Notes under the pieces: model-generated
What the model was told of the DNA's origin: nothing
Database searches by the model: none
What the model saw: the letters and a program-made list of their open reading frames with translations, nothing else
Shown here: positions 48,801 through 61,065 of the stretch, one piece after another
Position numbering within the stretch: position 1 is the first letter of the stretch
Layout of the letters: each line of letters starts with the position of its first letter
Position numbers and translations under genes: made by a program
Source: Eumeta japonica
Taxonomy: Eukaryota > Arthropoda > Insecta > Lepidoptera > Psychidae
DNA length: 64,000 nucleotides
NCBI GenBank assembly: GCA_005406025.1
Contig: BGZK01000071.1
Coordinates: 620,001-684,000, forward strand
Direction: 5' to 3'

Positions 48801-49976
48801 AGTGTATAACAAAATATTAAAAATTCATTATTTTTTAGTAGGAAAACATGTCAAAAACCTTGAGCATGTACGCTCCTAAACGTCTAAGAATTATTCCGTC
48901 CTACATATTTATGAGATTACAAATCTTTTTACATGATCCGTTAACTGATACATACATGATGACAGATTAAACCGATCTGTGAGCGATAAGGAAGTCTTAC
49001 AACTACTCAAAACACAGATTATTTCAAATAGATTTGAATTTAGCCGATCACCTGTGCACTCTATGAACAGTTTCGAAACGCCATAGGAACAGTTGTTGTC
49101 TCCAAACTCTTGCTATAGCAAATGAATTAACTTCATAGGCATCGATTTCCGATTCCACTTTATTAAAAACACAATAAATAGTCTTTTATTTTTCGTTTAA
49201 TGAGAAACCGTGTCCTTTATCGTCTTTAATAAAAAAGTAATTACAATTTTTTTTCAGCTCTCAGATTTAACTACAAAAAGATATCAAAGAAGTTGTTAGA
49301 TGGAGTATGTGATAAACGTAATATTCCTTGAAGTTGCTAATTTTTTTTTCATTTGTCTGCGACGTGTTTATTCGAAATATCAATACTCAATTTATACAGC
49401 TCAGTGCAATCGCTGACGTTTGTTTTTGTCGGCGTTGGTATTGTGACTCGTTCAATAAATTGACGTTTCAGATTTCGTCATAAGAAGAAATGAAAAATTA
49501 ACCGTTTTTAGATGTTATGTCCACATTCCGACTACGTGTCTACGACTTGAAAGATATTTCACAAGTTTACGGAGAAAAACAAGAAAATCCGAAATTGGCC
49601 CGTTGATGTCGCTAACACCTTTTATTTTATTGTGTAAATTAGTGCTTTTGCACTGTAAGTACTCTGTGACACATCCGATTGACAATCTCTATAACGACAT
49701 TTTAAATATGTTGAGTATTTTTTTTTTCACGAGAAATAGATACTTTTATGAGTATCCGTCTCACTTGAAAACGTTTGCTGTTCCTACCTTGATACATTTT
49801 TATAAAAACGTAAATATTTGATATATCGCAGATGGAAAAAATACGTGTGTATTTTACTTCTATATTTTTCAAGAAAAATGTGAGTGAGAAATTTGTAATG
49901 TCAATTATTCAATTTATTTTTAAACGTTTTATTTAAGAACAAAATTATAAAATAAATAAACGGACAACTATTTCTC
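45851..49976. other. AT-rich stretch with one strong GC island
   Basis: Positions 48360-48600 are a dense GC/CpG island (GGCCGCGCCTCCGGCC, CCGCCGCCGGCCCGG). Overlapping frames run both ways and no protein motif is visible. Promoter or enhancer use is possible. The rest holds nothing recognisable. Confidence 0.4.
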
Positions 49977-50115
49977 ATAAGGGTAGGCAGAGACTATAAA
50001 TTTCATATAGTACGACCTTTGTATATCTCTTTTGCTTCGTTATCATCTATAAATCTTTTTATGCAAGCTCATCGGTTCGGTTTCGGGTGCTCACAAAATT
50101 CTATGAAGTCAAAAG
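49977..50115 (+). repeat. GGTAGGCAGAG-family repeat copy
   Basis: ATAAGGGTAGGCAGAGACTA, TATATCTCTTTTGCTTCGTT, TGCAAGCTC and TTTCGGGTGCTC follow the same order as the copies at 24512 and 17640. Confidence 0.6.
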
Positions 50116-51430
50116 TCGAGGTAACATTAAATTAAATTCAATATTGTCTGTAAATTCTATATACTCATTTATATTACTGTATATTCAAGAGCCGGATAGG
50201 ATAAGCATACTATGAAGTATGTAAGGTATTTTGTGTATTGTCTATGATAGATAACTAAATATAAAATATTGCCTTCATCGTTATTTAAAATCATTATGGC
50301 CACGATTCGAGTTTGGCATTTAGTTTCTGGTCTATCAATTTGGAAACGCGTCGAAGTAACCTTTAATAGTCGTGTTATGAGTAAATGAATATTTTTTTAT
50401 AGGTTAGACAAAGCTGACTTATGATTTAATTTTCCAACAGCGGCTTTGCCCGCGTGGTCGTGACAATTGTATTGAATTTATTCATATGCTCTGGGATATT
50501 TTCAAATAATTGCTTTATATGCAAATGTCATAAGCTAGGTACACATTAATTGATTTTTGCAGGCTACTGCCTGAACTTGAATATCGAAATTAAACAATAC
50601 GGCAATGTTTATTGATGTTAGTGCTAATTAATAGTGATCACAAAAAATATTTAGTTTATAATTAGTGCACTTGTTCACATCAAATCCAAAATAACTATTT
50701 CGTAGTAATAGAAATTACACTTGAAATACGTCAGTAACGAATTGTTTTCGACATTAACCTTACCACCCATTCCAAATGCTGCTTTACCTTAAGAAGAATG
50801 GGCAATAAACTCAAGGATGGCTCTTTTTTTACTCATCGATACAAAGTATTGAATAATTAATAATTTAGTACATTTAGAAATACATAACATGAAGCAACCT
50901 GATAGCCGAGCAGTTCAGTCCCACGGGTTTTTTTCATTAAGATATTCAGACACGGTATAATAACCCTTGCCATATAACTTCTGTTTAATGAAAAGTTTAA
51001 ATTCATAAATGGCTAGTTTTTTATTTCAGCCGGGATCTTATAAAAGTGCGCACATTGCCCCTTAAATGATTTGCTAACTTTGCTTACACTGGTTTTATGA
51101 GCAGCGAAGTTGTTATGTCTATTGTTAATGTTATGGATGCCGCTCATTTTTTGGAACGATCCTATATTTCTCGTGACATGTACTAGGTTTTCGTATGTGT
51201 ATTGTGACGTGTAACTTTTTGACATCTTACGTGAAATGTAGGTACACTAAGGCCTTGTGCGCCCTCTGATATTTCATCGGGTGATTTTTTCTCACAATTC
51301 TTTAACACATTGAATCTTGTAAAAGTAGCCGCACTAACGGTTAAAAATTGACGCGGGAAATATCGGTGTTTTGATGCAATTTGAACGAGATGCGGTGCGG
51401 TTTTATTTCGCAGTGCTGACCAGGTCTTAC
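50116..51430. other. AT-rich stretch
   Basis: 50437-50460 (CAGCGGCTTTGCCCGCGTGG) is a partial ACTAGC-family terminus. 51183-51617 (minus) is an open frame of 144 codons containing an inverted repeat. It has no motif I recognise and probably derives from a repeat. Confidence 0.35.
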
Positions 51431-51533
51431 GGTCCTTGTGATGGTGTGAGGGCTGAGGTGTTAAGAGGAAATTCCTCTCCCCGATATGAACCACTAGACT
51501 CCCCGCCTCAGCCCTCACACCACCAAAAGGACT
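51431..51533. repeat. Inverted repeat, 28-bp arms, 47-nt spacer
   Basis: The arms 51431-51458 and 51506-51533 match at 25 of 28 positions. The inner 16 bp (GGTGTGAGGGCTGAGG at 51443-51458) are perfect. The spacer contains a smaller hairpin, GAGGAAATTCCTC. Fits a foldback mini-element. Confidence 0.75.
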
Positions 51534-53096
51534 AAAGTACACTGCGCCAGCATGCGACAGATCTAGACTTAGGTGACACTTCCTGTAACGTCTATTATGT
51601 CGGGTATTCATTAACACACTTCTGAAATATTTATAAATTTATATACCCTTCTTCCTCATAAAATATTTTATGTGAACTAAATTGTCGATGTTACAGAAGG
51701 GTCAAATTTTACGCAATGTAATTCGACAAGCTTGCATGAAACGTTTGATGGATGTTAGTGAAGCAAATAAGATATGAAAACATCGATACCTTAAGAAAAT
51801 CCGTGATCTCTGGCTACTCGTCTAGGAAATAGGTGTGAGCTTTTAAATAAAAAATGAAAAGCAGTACTAGTCTGTATAAGCTAAACGAGTAGGAAGTACT
51901 TAAAATGGATGTCTGAAAATATAAATTTAGATTAACTATTCTTATTGCGTAGTACTTAAAATAATGAGACAAACACCGACATTGAATCTTACACAGGAAG
52001 ATCGAGATCGACTTTAAATACAGATTTCGTATTGTACTTCGCGATAGGGCCCATTGTTACCCGGTCCGTCACCGGAACGCCGGTAGGCACAGCGAGCGCG
52101 CCATCATCATTGTGTTAATGGCGCAACAAGTTGGGCAACCTCCGGTTGTCGTCGTCGCCGGCAGGTGGCGCTGGCGGACGGCACGACCTGAACGCGCCGC
52201 CGTGAGAATCCACCACCGTCGGTCGTGAAGGATTTCGCAAATCCACGACGTGACTTCCAAGACCGCTCCGTTGTCTGTTTTTCCTCCCGCGTCGTAACTC
52301 ACGAAACCGCATGGAACGGGACCGGCACAATTGTCTAAGGGCCAACATAGAAAAAAACCTTCCATCATCTGTTAATTGTACTAAGCACGTATTTAAATAT
52401 AAAAAGATTCGCAATGTAAATGATGTACTGCCGCCGTTAACTTTAATTAATTAATTTTTAAATATATTTTTTTATATTAGATTTTTCACTGTATGTCGTG
52501 AATTTTTCTAGAGTCAGATTTCAGTATAGAATATAGAGGGAATTGTTAGTTGAATGCGACTAATAATAATATTTAAAATTATTCAAAACATGTGTGTTTT
52601 GGTTTCACAAATGAAATTTTTTTTTAACTGTATTTTGGTAACTAAACACAAGAGCCGATTCAGCACTTTTTTACGCCATATGCAATGTTGTCGCCAAAAA
52701 TTAAAATCTGCAGCAACAACAGGAAAAATATTTTCTGTTCTTTCTGCAGATTTTTTTGTCAACTCTTGTATTTTTAAATTTTTATATTTATTTAAGCCCT
52801 TAGAATACCGTTTTATTCTCGTAACAGACGAGAGAATATTTTTCTCATGCCGGATCCTAGACTACAACAACCGCTTAGCGGTCGCGAGCGAAGGGATTAC
52901 GAAAAACGTTCACATCCGGCGAAACCGTCGGCGCGTGGGATTATGCACCGAGTCCACGATCGGTGTCCACGGGGCTCCTGCTGCTGCAGGTGTCTCCAAT
53001 GCTTTCAATACCCATTTGTCCGGTTCGGAATGAGATCATACCCGCGCCCTGCTCGTCTAGCACCTATCTCGATAAGCGAAAGAAATTACATTACAT

Positions 53097-53145
<49 letters not shown>

Positions 53146-54093
53146 GTATATAAAATAGTGAAATATAAGTTATATTAAAAAAACGCAAAATAACGCCATT
53201 TTTTTTTATTATTAAAAACTTTGTTGAGTTCGTCAAACTGCACAATCGTATCATTTTTGAAATTTCTTATAGATGTCACTTTCATTAGTATAAAATGAAT
53301 TTAAAATTGAAAATTGCATTTCCAGAACCAAACAAAAATCAAAAATAATCCTGAATTTCATTAATCACGTAGTACCAACTGGCTAAAATAATCACTGGAC
53401 AGCTGAACTTGTTACTCTTGAAATCGTTACTTGTTGTCTTAGCTATTCCGGATTGCAGATTACTCGTTCACTCAACGACCTTGACATCGCTCGAACATTA
53501 CGATTGATCGTATTGAATTATTAAACTATACGTGAGTACTTACATTGTTTTGAATATTCAACACGCTCTTGAATAATTTGCATTAGTTTTAGCAAATTCT
53601 CATAGAAACCTGTTAAGTAAGAGTAAAAATGTGTCAGAATCTACTAAATATTCATGTGTGTAAAATGTAATTGTAAGAGGGACAGTAATATCAATTATAA
53701 GTGTTTTGCTACGGTATTTAATGAAACATCTTTAATAAATTGAACTAGTTATTTCTAAAGAAAATTTAATATAGTAAATTTAGTTAAAGTTATGTAGCCT
53801 TCCTGAAACATATGCACAATACAAGTAGCCATGATTAACGTGTAGACAGAATAATTAGTAATTAGGTATCACCGGAACCCGAATTAGAAAGAGGACATTA
53901 AGTTATCATCATACATGACCGTCGATTAGATATGTACGGAGGGCTGTAATTGTGGTGTGTCACTAGGTAGCGGCTAACTAGACCTAATTAACGGCTAATG
54001 AATGGTAAATTATGCGTAAGTAGATGTAGGGAGAGAGTATAATTTCATGTCACGTACGCATAGCGTTATCGTGAAGTGTGGGGACAATTTTGA
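51534..54093. other. Non-coding stretch with GC island and TA microsatellite
   Basis: 52050-52330 is a GC island. 52554-53033 is open for 159 codons on the plus strand but AT-rich at its start and without motifs. No supported gene. Confidence 0.35.
53101..53139. repeat. (TA)n microsatellite
   Basis: About 19 uninterrupted TA units, followed by TGTATATGTATATA. Confidence 0.95.
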
Positions 54094-54151
54094 CTCATAT
54101 TTCGAGTATTTAATAAACGAATATTCGTTTATTTAATAATAGAAATATGAG
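54094..54151. repeat. 58-bp near-perfect palindrome
   Basis: Starts CTCATATTTC and ends with its complement GAAATATGAG. The centre AATAAACGAATATTCGTTTATT is itself a perfect palindrome. The arms differ by small insertions only. Confidence 0.85.
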
Positions 54152-54370
54152 GTACGAATAAAAAATCAAGATTGTTCAAAATGCCAGCTATAACCAAATT
54201 ATTGAGTTAGAGCCATGCTGTGTTCAACTTGGCTGCAGTACAAAAATGGGTCGGCTCGAGCAGTGAAATATCACACTCTCACAGAATACCAACGTGAAGT
54301 AGCAGCTTCCGCTGTTGCGATTCGTTCAGTGAGTGTGAGCTCCCGTGACCCACTCCCCTCCGCCCCTCTT

Positions 54371-54403
54371 CATCAGCACAATCCGAAGGGGATTGTGCTG
54401 ATG
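54371..54403. repeat. Perfect 14-bp hairpin with 5-nt loop
   Basis: CATCAGCACAATCC (54371-54384) and its exact complement (54390-54403) flank GAAGG. It adjoins a dispersed-repeat fragment. Confidence 0.88.
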
Positions 54404-54424
54404 ATTAGATATCCTATTCTCTCC

Positions 54425-54526
54425 CAAGAAGCCGGTAACGTACGGCGTTGCGAGTGCTCATGGGCGGCGGTGACCACTTATTTTTTGATGGCACGCTTAC
54501 TCGTTTTTCCCTCAAATACGCATTAA
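54425..54526 (+). repeat. Dispersed repeat fragment with GGGCGGCGGTGACCACTTA
   Basis: GTACGGCGTTGCGAGTGCTC followed by ATGGGCGGCGGTGACCACTT, and later GGCACGCTTACTCGTTT, matches a repeat I recall as very common in moth genomes. The family name is not certain. Confidence 0.45.
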
Positions 54527-55440
54527 AAAATTACAGGAGAAAGTCATAATACAAGTTTTGTCTGGTTGCTTAGTGCAGGAAATGAGACAATTTTTGAATG
54601 TGAGAGCAGTATATAGTCATTGAAAATGACTATTCGACCGTTCCCTATATATATTGGGGTGTTCTCTTTAGCAGTAGTATGACGTGCCTACATGTCAAGA
54701 GTTTTGGTCCCAGAGGGATACTTGGATGCATGGGATCTCAAAATGTACGGAATTACAAGAATTATGAAATGCAAAAAAAAAAAACAAACGCATATCAACC
54801 GTAATAACTTTCTTTGTGGTGTATTTTTACTTTAATGGTTTGAAACAAAGGCATAAGATTGAAAAAAGTTGCTAGCAAAAGCTTTCGCCGTTTTTCGGGC
54901 GAACTCCATCGTTTACTGTAACGACGCGCCGGCTTTTACACTTTGGAATTGATGACGAGCTATTCTTCGTCAATATTCCGTATCCATTGTACGCCAGAAT
55001 TCATGTTCGTGCTCTGCCGAGCGAAATAATCCACAGTGAAACCGAATAATGGTTACAATCCGCATAATTAAAATGAGTATTAAAATAATTTTGTAGCTGT
55101 TACATGTTAGATTAAACTTTATGTAACTCAATTCATCCAACTTTGTTGAAAGAAAGTTCTAGTTTCACGGATCGTGTTCACGTGACGGCAACTGAAACGA
55201 GCCTGTTTAGATCCGGCTAATGAAATTGGTAATAAATTAACAAGGCTTACTAAGTGGCTATTAATATGTATGTGTTTATTCGGTGATGTAAGATAATTTT
55301 CCTTATGTTATGTATTGGAGTAGATTAAAATTATAAGAAATGAATGCACAACTGAGTTATGTCAAGTTTTTATCGTTCCTTATTCTTTCATATTTTTATG
55401 ATATTCGAGAACGGTGAAGAACGAGCTGGAATTGTTTATT
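54527..55440. other. AT-rich stretch without a supported gene
   Basis: Nothing recognisable on either strand. Confidence 0.3.
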
Positions 55441-55773
55441 ACTAGCCTTTACCCGCGGCTTCGCCCACATGGGCTTCAAAAGAATTCTTTCATCTCCTAC
55501 ATCGATTACGTCATCAACCGTGATCCCTATCTCGATCCCGTTTTCGATTCCATGCGAGAAGAACCCATATTCTTATACCGAAAACACATGTAAAGCCGCA
55601 ATTTTTTTATTGTATAACGATCTCATACTCTCTTAATCCTGATCCCGATCCTATTCGCGGTTCCTTTGTTAAACTTGAAAGTTTTTAAAATACTGTTCTT
55701 ACCAATATCCAAACGTCATAAGTAAGGGATTCCTCTTACGATCACTTAAGCGAAGCCGCGGGTAAAAGTTAGT
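55441..55773. mobile_element. 333-bp element with 24-bp terminal inverted repeats
   Basis: The left end starts ACTAGCCTTTACCCGCGGCT (55441-55464) and the right end (55750-55773) is its complement with two mismatches. The interior has the GATCCCGATCC-type words shared by other members of the family in this window. No coding capacity. It is the best preserved copy of the ACTAGC family here. Confidence 0.75.
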
Positions 55774-56704
55774 GTCTTTATCAATTATAGCGTACATGTT
55801 ATTCTGGCGTACAAATTATATTACTGGATAGTTTCAACTATTTGTGTTCAGCTGTTAATGCGTGATTGAGTAACAAACATGCAAACAATAAAATTTATAA
55901 TATTAGTCATATAATTTATTTATGTCTGTATATAAGTGTGTATATCATACCGATGTCACCATGGTAATACCATGTCATAAACGATATATTTTATTATTCG
56001 TCGGTTATTCTTAAAAACTGTAGCAACGGAAAAAAGTATATATTTTAGTTTATTCATGAATGATTACCCATCCGCAACCTGCTCCAATATCATTTATAGA
56101 CGTCTGCGTTTTTAAGAGCCGCTCTGGAAAACCACTATAATCTACTTTAATCGCTCGCCGCTCAAGCGGCTGTATCAACTGCCTGGTCGATTCCATTACT
56201 TCGCGTCTTTGTAGGAGTCTGTTTTAAATTTTACGTGCTGTCTGTAGGCTGTAATTTTTTGAAAATTAACGATTTGCGATAAGAGCTTATAACGACGCTT
56301 CGCGAAAAGCACTATAGCAGCATAAGTAATTTTCGTTACTCGAGACTCTCGACCAGGTCCTGCCTAGTTCATCATCATCATGATCATCATCATCATCATC
56401 TGTAGTTACTTACTTAATAATATGTCAGCCTTCGCCAAACTGCCGGAAGTTCTTAACAGCTTGTTAGCTAATTTTATTCATAATAATTTTCGTCAAATTT
56501 CTGTATAAAGCGTTATTACAGTTATTTATCTGATTTTTAAATAATTCTAAATTTACAGGAGGGACAAAAAATTAACGGATTTGGAATGTAATAGATCGCA
56601 AAATATACACCTCAGAGAAAGACTCCTCTAAGGATTCTTAATGATTTTTTTAATAACTAACAAATTATACCACACACACAGAAAAGCCTGAAAAAAATCC
56701 CTCA
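55774..56704. other. AT-rich stretch
   Basis: Contains a short (ATC)n run at 56371-56400 and no gene signal. Confidence 0.35.
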
Positions 56705-56753
56705 AAATTGTGAATACGAAAAAAAATCCCATTTTTTTTCGTATTCACAATTT
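56705..56753. repeat. Perfect 23-bp hairpin with 3-nt loop
   Basis: The left arm 56705-56727 and right arm 56731-56753 are exact complements, starting AAATTGTGAATACG; the loop is CCC. The right arm continues into TCATCAAGATCGATTAAA and then a GGACGGACGGACAG run, as in 3' ends of dispersed elements. Confidence 0.92.
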
Positions 56754-59201
56754 CATCAAGATCGATTAAAAAATTACGAATTTATAACGTTGGTACAACG
56801 GACGGACGGACAGAAAATTATAATGATGCCTTTTTTTGTCTTTGATTACGGAACCCTACAAAATAAACCTCAAAACGTACGTAACGTAATCGCAATTTTA
56901 CGATTTAGCAATGAACTCTGTGAAGAGGTCAAAATTGCCGTTGCGTGATTTAACTACCTACTCGTGTGTCTTTCAAGTGATCGAGCAGGTCCTCTCCCAC
57001 GCGGGCCGTTCAATCCTAGCGAGTGCAGCGGGTCCGGGGGCGCGGTGGCATTGTTCGAACGTACAACTGTCGATAGGAATGCGAAACGCGGCCCCAACTT
57101 TGTATGCGCCGGCGCGCCCGCCTTGCGCATGACTCTTATGGAAAACGTTAATACGCGGAGGTATTTATATATATTTGATGTTTGTACGCGGACATATATC
57201 GTTGTCTTGTGCCGATGGTAACTTGAGGTTCGTGGGTGTGGAATAAGGGTTAAGTACGCACTTGACTATTGAACTCGGTTGCCGACTTTGTTCGTTCAGA
57301 GAATTGATCTGTGACCCCATTGTTCGAGGATAGCGTCTTATATGATAGTAATCAACGTAAATAGGCTTGATATAGATGGGACCTATGTCGAAATCGATAG
57401 TGATTTTTGTAAAGGGAGACAGAACTTTTAATAGCATTCGGAAGTTCCACGAGAGCCGTCGACGAGACGAAGCTGCCATAGAAAAAAAATACTAGACTGC
57501 CTCGACTCGCTCTAGACTTGTATTATGAGGAGATCCCGTTACTTTATACACGCCGATCTGAGTGCAGTACAACGCACGAAAATTTGCCGCTCTGATTTGC
57601 CTGCCATTGATGTAATACGCAGGCTTAAAACTTTCCGAACTTTCCTTCTTCTCCCCTGCGTGCCAATTTTACGCCATTGCGACGCTTTCGTGACTAACTT
57701 CACAGCGGCAGAGTTTCGCACGTTGTACCGTAAAATGCTACGTTACAAAACTGAAACTTTGTTCGCGGTCGCGTGTGTAGAAAACGAGCGGATAGCCATT
57801 TCGTTTTACATAATTTCGTTGCATATTCAGCCGATCGCTGTTAAACGGTCCGTTGCCGACATGAAAATATAACGACCGTCGCTGATGCTGCATTCGGTGC
57901 GAGATGCGAGAGAATTGCATAAGAAAAAGAAACATTCCTTTATACGAAATATGCTTATACTTTATCTTTTTTTTTTCGAATAAATTAAACTTAAAATCTC
58001 ATTACGATAAACGAATGCGGATACGCAGTTGAACATACGCGAGCGAAGGTAATTTATGTCTTAATCACTTGAAAAAAATTTTCACTTGAATTAGCACCGT
58101 GACCCGGTTCCGCCTGGCCGATATGGGCGCGAGGAAATATTTACATATAACTATACGTCGCATGAGCTTAATAGGTGTGAATATTCCGATAAATTTCGAT
58201 CATGAATTTCGAGACGTACAAAAAGACGTTTGTTGTGTTTTGATGATTGGTAACAAGAATCAGAATTATTATATATCTGTCTGTTGAAATATTTCATTTT
58301 GTGAGGATTAAACAATTTATTCAAGCTTTGAACTAACTGTGCATGGCGCAAAAAATCAGAAGGCTCTATGAACTTTGCTGCTAATCGTCATCCATTTCAA
58401 TCACTCTAAATTTAATGATAGACATTAAGACGTTTAGATTTGATGGCATTCGTCTAGTGTCGTTTGAAATCATTAAGAACTAATTTATTACTACATATAT
58501 ATATATATATATATTATTTATTTATTTTATTTTACGTTGTAAGTATTTATAAATTTGATATCGGAAATATTATGCCATATTATTGTCACGATAGATTTAA
58601 TTAACCTGAATCTAAAAAAGTAAAAAAGATTGAGTGCACTCTGATCAATGAACCGTGCGCCTACGCGGTCTGGTTCACATTTTTAATAACCCCACTCCCA
58701 CTTCCTCCCAAGTATGAAACTGGTATAGAAAGAAGTTTTAAAGCGGTCGGTGGCCATAAAAAAAAATCTTTCGCAAGGTGTTTTGCAAACACCATTAGAA
58801 ATTCAGTCGAGGCCTACAAAACAATAGTACTTGTGTACAATATGCGGAAGTGAAACTAGTCTTAAAATAAAGATTGTATAATCGTTATACATTTTAAATT
58901 TAATTTATTAATATTGCGATTTGACCGTAGGTTTTATATATTTCTAAACATTTTTTACGTAATGTTTTACATCGGGACTCTGTGTTAGAAGAACACTAAA
59001 AATCCTTTACATTTTAATATACATTTGAGGATAATTTGAGGCCTCGGTCTTTTTGTTGGGGATTGGTCGGGGTATGGATCTAACGATGGCTATCCAAACA
59101 TCGAACCTGGAATATCCAGATCACTATAGACGCCTGACTATATACCATAAATAATACTTAATGTAATGCTAATCAGCTATTTTCCTTTCAGCACCTACCT
59201 A
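56754..59201. other. Non-coding stretch with GC island
   Basis: 56990-57130 is GC-rich. 57525-57872 (plus) is open for 115 codons without motifs. A TA run lies at 58493-58515. No supported gene. Confidence 0.35.
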
Positions 59202-59250
59202 ACACTACTTTTGTTTGTCATACTATGAGTATGACAAACAAAAGAAGTGT
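59202..59250. repeat. 23-bp hairpin, one mismatch, 3-nt loop
   Basis: The inner 17 bp (CTTTTGTTTGTCATACT, 59208-59224) are perfect against 59228-59244 with loop ATG. The stem extends outward past a single mismatch to 59202 and 59250. Confidence 0.9.
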
Positions 59251-59435
59251 GTGCAGATTTTTGCGCACATCTCTTAATATGTTTTGTCGTAGAACCTATT
59301 TTATAATAACGCTCGCTCTAATCTAAAGAATGTTTTTAACACTCACATTTTGACCTAACGATATATACCTTGAGAAGATTATTCAAATATAAAGTGATAC
59401 GGCGTGCTACGTCATCATCTGACGAGCTAATAAAA

Positions 59436-59483
59436 CAGATGTTACAATTACGCAAAGAATTCGTTGCGTAACTATGACATCTG
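59436..59483. repeat. 20-bp hairpin with three mismatches, 8-nt loop
   Basis: CAGATGTTACAATTACGCAA (59436-59455) pairs with 59464-59483 at 17 of 20 positions. The mismatches are of the type that allow G-U pairs on one strand. Confidence 0.75.
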
Positions 59484-59989
59484 CTTTAGGCTGCGGCAAT
59501 CATAGACCGAGAACTCAAATTGAGTTACGATATAGTATAGTAGTATCGTATCTCAGGTGTTACGTGATACATTCAACAGTTTTAAATCACACTATAACTT
59601 CTTCGTGTTTGTGACGAGCTTTATGAAAATTGTTTTTTAAAGTAAAACTTTTGTAGAATCGTTGTGATTTGAAACTCGATGAAACAAAATGCGTCACGAC
59701 AAAGACAAACGCATGCATACATAGAATGAAGCCAGAGATTGAGACAGAATACATTCGTAGTCTCCCCGCTCTCGTCTAATGAGCATTGTACTTTTGTGTC
59801 CTCGCACTGTACATTGCCGAGCTAAAGCGAGAGATTAAACGTCGGTGTGTGTCCATACTTGCTCTCATCCGAGCGTTTTACGTGTGTGAGTACCTACATG
59901 CGTGTAGACCTGCGTATTGCGAAGTCTTGGGAGAAGGCATCGTATAGTGAGTATAGTATAGCAGGTATATTTATATTGCACTTGAATAT

Positions 59990-60027
59990 TTTCATATATT
60001 TCTAATACTTTTTAGAAATATATGAAA
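59990..60027. repeat. Perfect 15-bp hairpin with 8-nt loop
   Basis: TTTCATATATTTCTA (59990-60004) and its exact complement (60013-60027) flank an 8-nt AT-rich loop. Confidence 0.85.
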
Positions 60028-60274
60028 GAAAGAAAGAAATTATACTTTAATATTTTCTATTCATTAAATTTCATTCTTATTTCTTACTGCTGATAGATCA
60101 CATGTATAACCTCATTAAAATTTAAAATAACTTTTAAACTTAGTAAAAATATTATTAAAAAAAATAAACTTTACAATTATCCTACTTCTAATACCTATAT
60201 ATTCATCTCATTATCTTTTAGGATACTTTTCTGAAGTTTCACCTCGACCATGTTGAATGTTCACACACGCAGGC

Positions 60275-60297
60275 AAGCACGCACGCACGCACACACA

Positions 60298-60343
<46 letters not shown>
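60275..60343. repeat. (CA)n microsatellite with GCAC prefix
   Basis: GCACGCACGC units grade into about 25 CA units ending at 60343. Confidence 0.95.
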
Positions 60344-60344
<1 letters not shown>

Positions 60345-60984
60345 TTTTTCTTCGTGTAAAAACGGTCGAATGGCATACAATTATATGTAATTAATGACTT
60401 TTAGTGATATTCATTTGTTAAATCTTCATTGAGTTTTGAATAAGGTAAGTATGTCATTACAAAACATCCATCCGTACGAAATCCTAACAAAACCTGAGTC
60501 ATTAGGAAACCGGAAAATTAATTCATCGACCCTCAAAAAAAACGATTGTTTGCACCATCGAACAGCTTCTGAAAAACCAAAGCCTGCGCAAAAAATCTGC
60601 CCTGCGCACGCGCAGACTAACAGCTCAGCTGGCTGTTGTGATAACTAATCAAACAAGGTGCAGGTCGTGCGCCCGCGCCGTTCACGGCCGTACCAAGCGC
60701 GAGCCGGCACGGCGCACTCGGCGCGCGAGTTTCCCGCGCTTTGTTTTTGTATTAGCTAACCGTACACATACGAATGGATAACTGTGACAGTTACGGACTC
60801 CACGCAACAATGCCCGAGTTTCGTCTCGGCACACTGGCGCGATTGGGGTAGCTCAGAACGTTTAAACATTATGACCTCATTCAGTTACCTTGTAATGACA
60901 TTCTTACCTTATTATAAGTAAAGCGTGTGTTTTTATAACATATTACTTTAAACAAACATATAAATAAACAAAATGAAGGCGATA
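60344..60984. other. Non-coding stretch with GC island
   Basis: 60660-60745 is GC-rich (GCGCCCGCGCCG, GGCGCACTCGGCGCGCG). A 70-codon frame just before it (60436-60648) has no motif. Confidence 0.35.
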
Positions 60985-61065
60985 TGAGCGGTGATGGTTC
61001 GGTGGCTAACAGCGTCGCCTTCCAAGCAGAAGTTACCTGGTTCGAATTTGATCACGAGCCAATTG
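60985..61065 (+). repeat. tRNA-like SINE head
   Basis: GATGGTTCGGTGGCTAACA (A-box-like) and TGGTTCGAATTTGATCA (B-box-like) are spaced about 38 nt apart. The intervening part does not give a clean anticodon arm, so a SINE is favoured over a tRNA gene. Confidence 0.45.

Noticed and set aside
51183..51617. 144-codon minus-strand open frame
   Set aside because: Contains a foldback inverted repeat and no recognised motif; treated as part of a mobile repeat.
52554..53033. 159-codon plus-strand open frame
   Set aside because: Begins in AT-rich low-complexity sequence and has no motif; open by chance.
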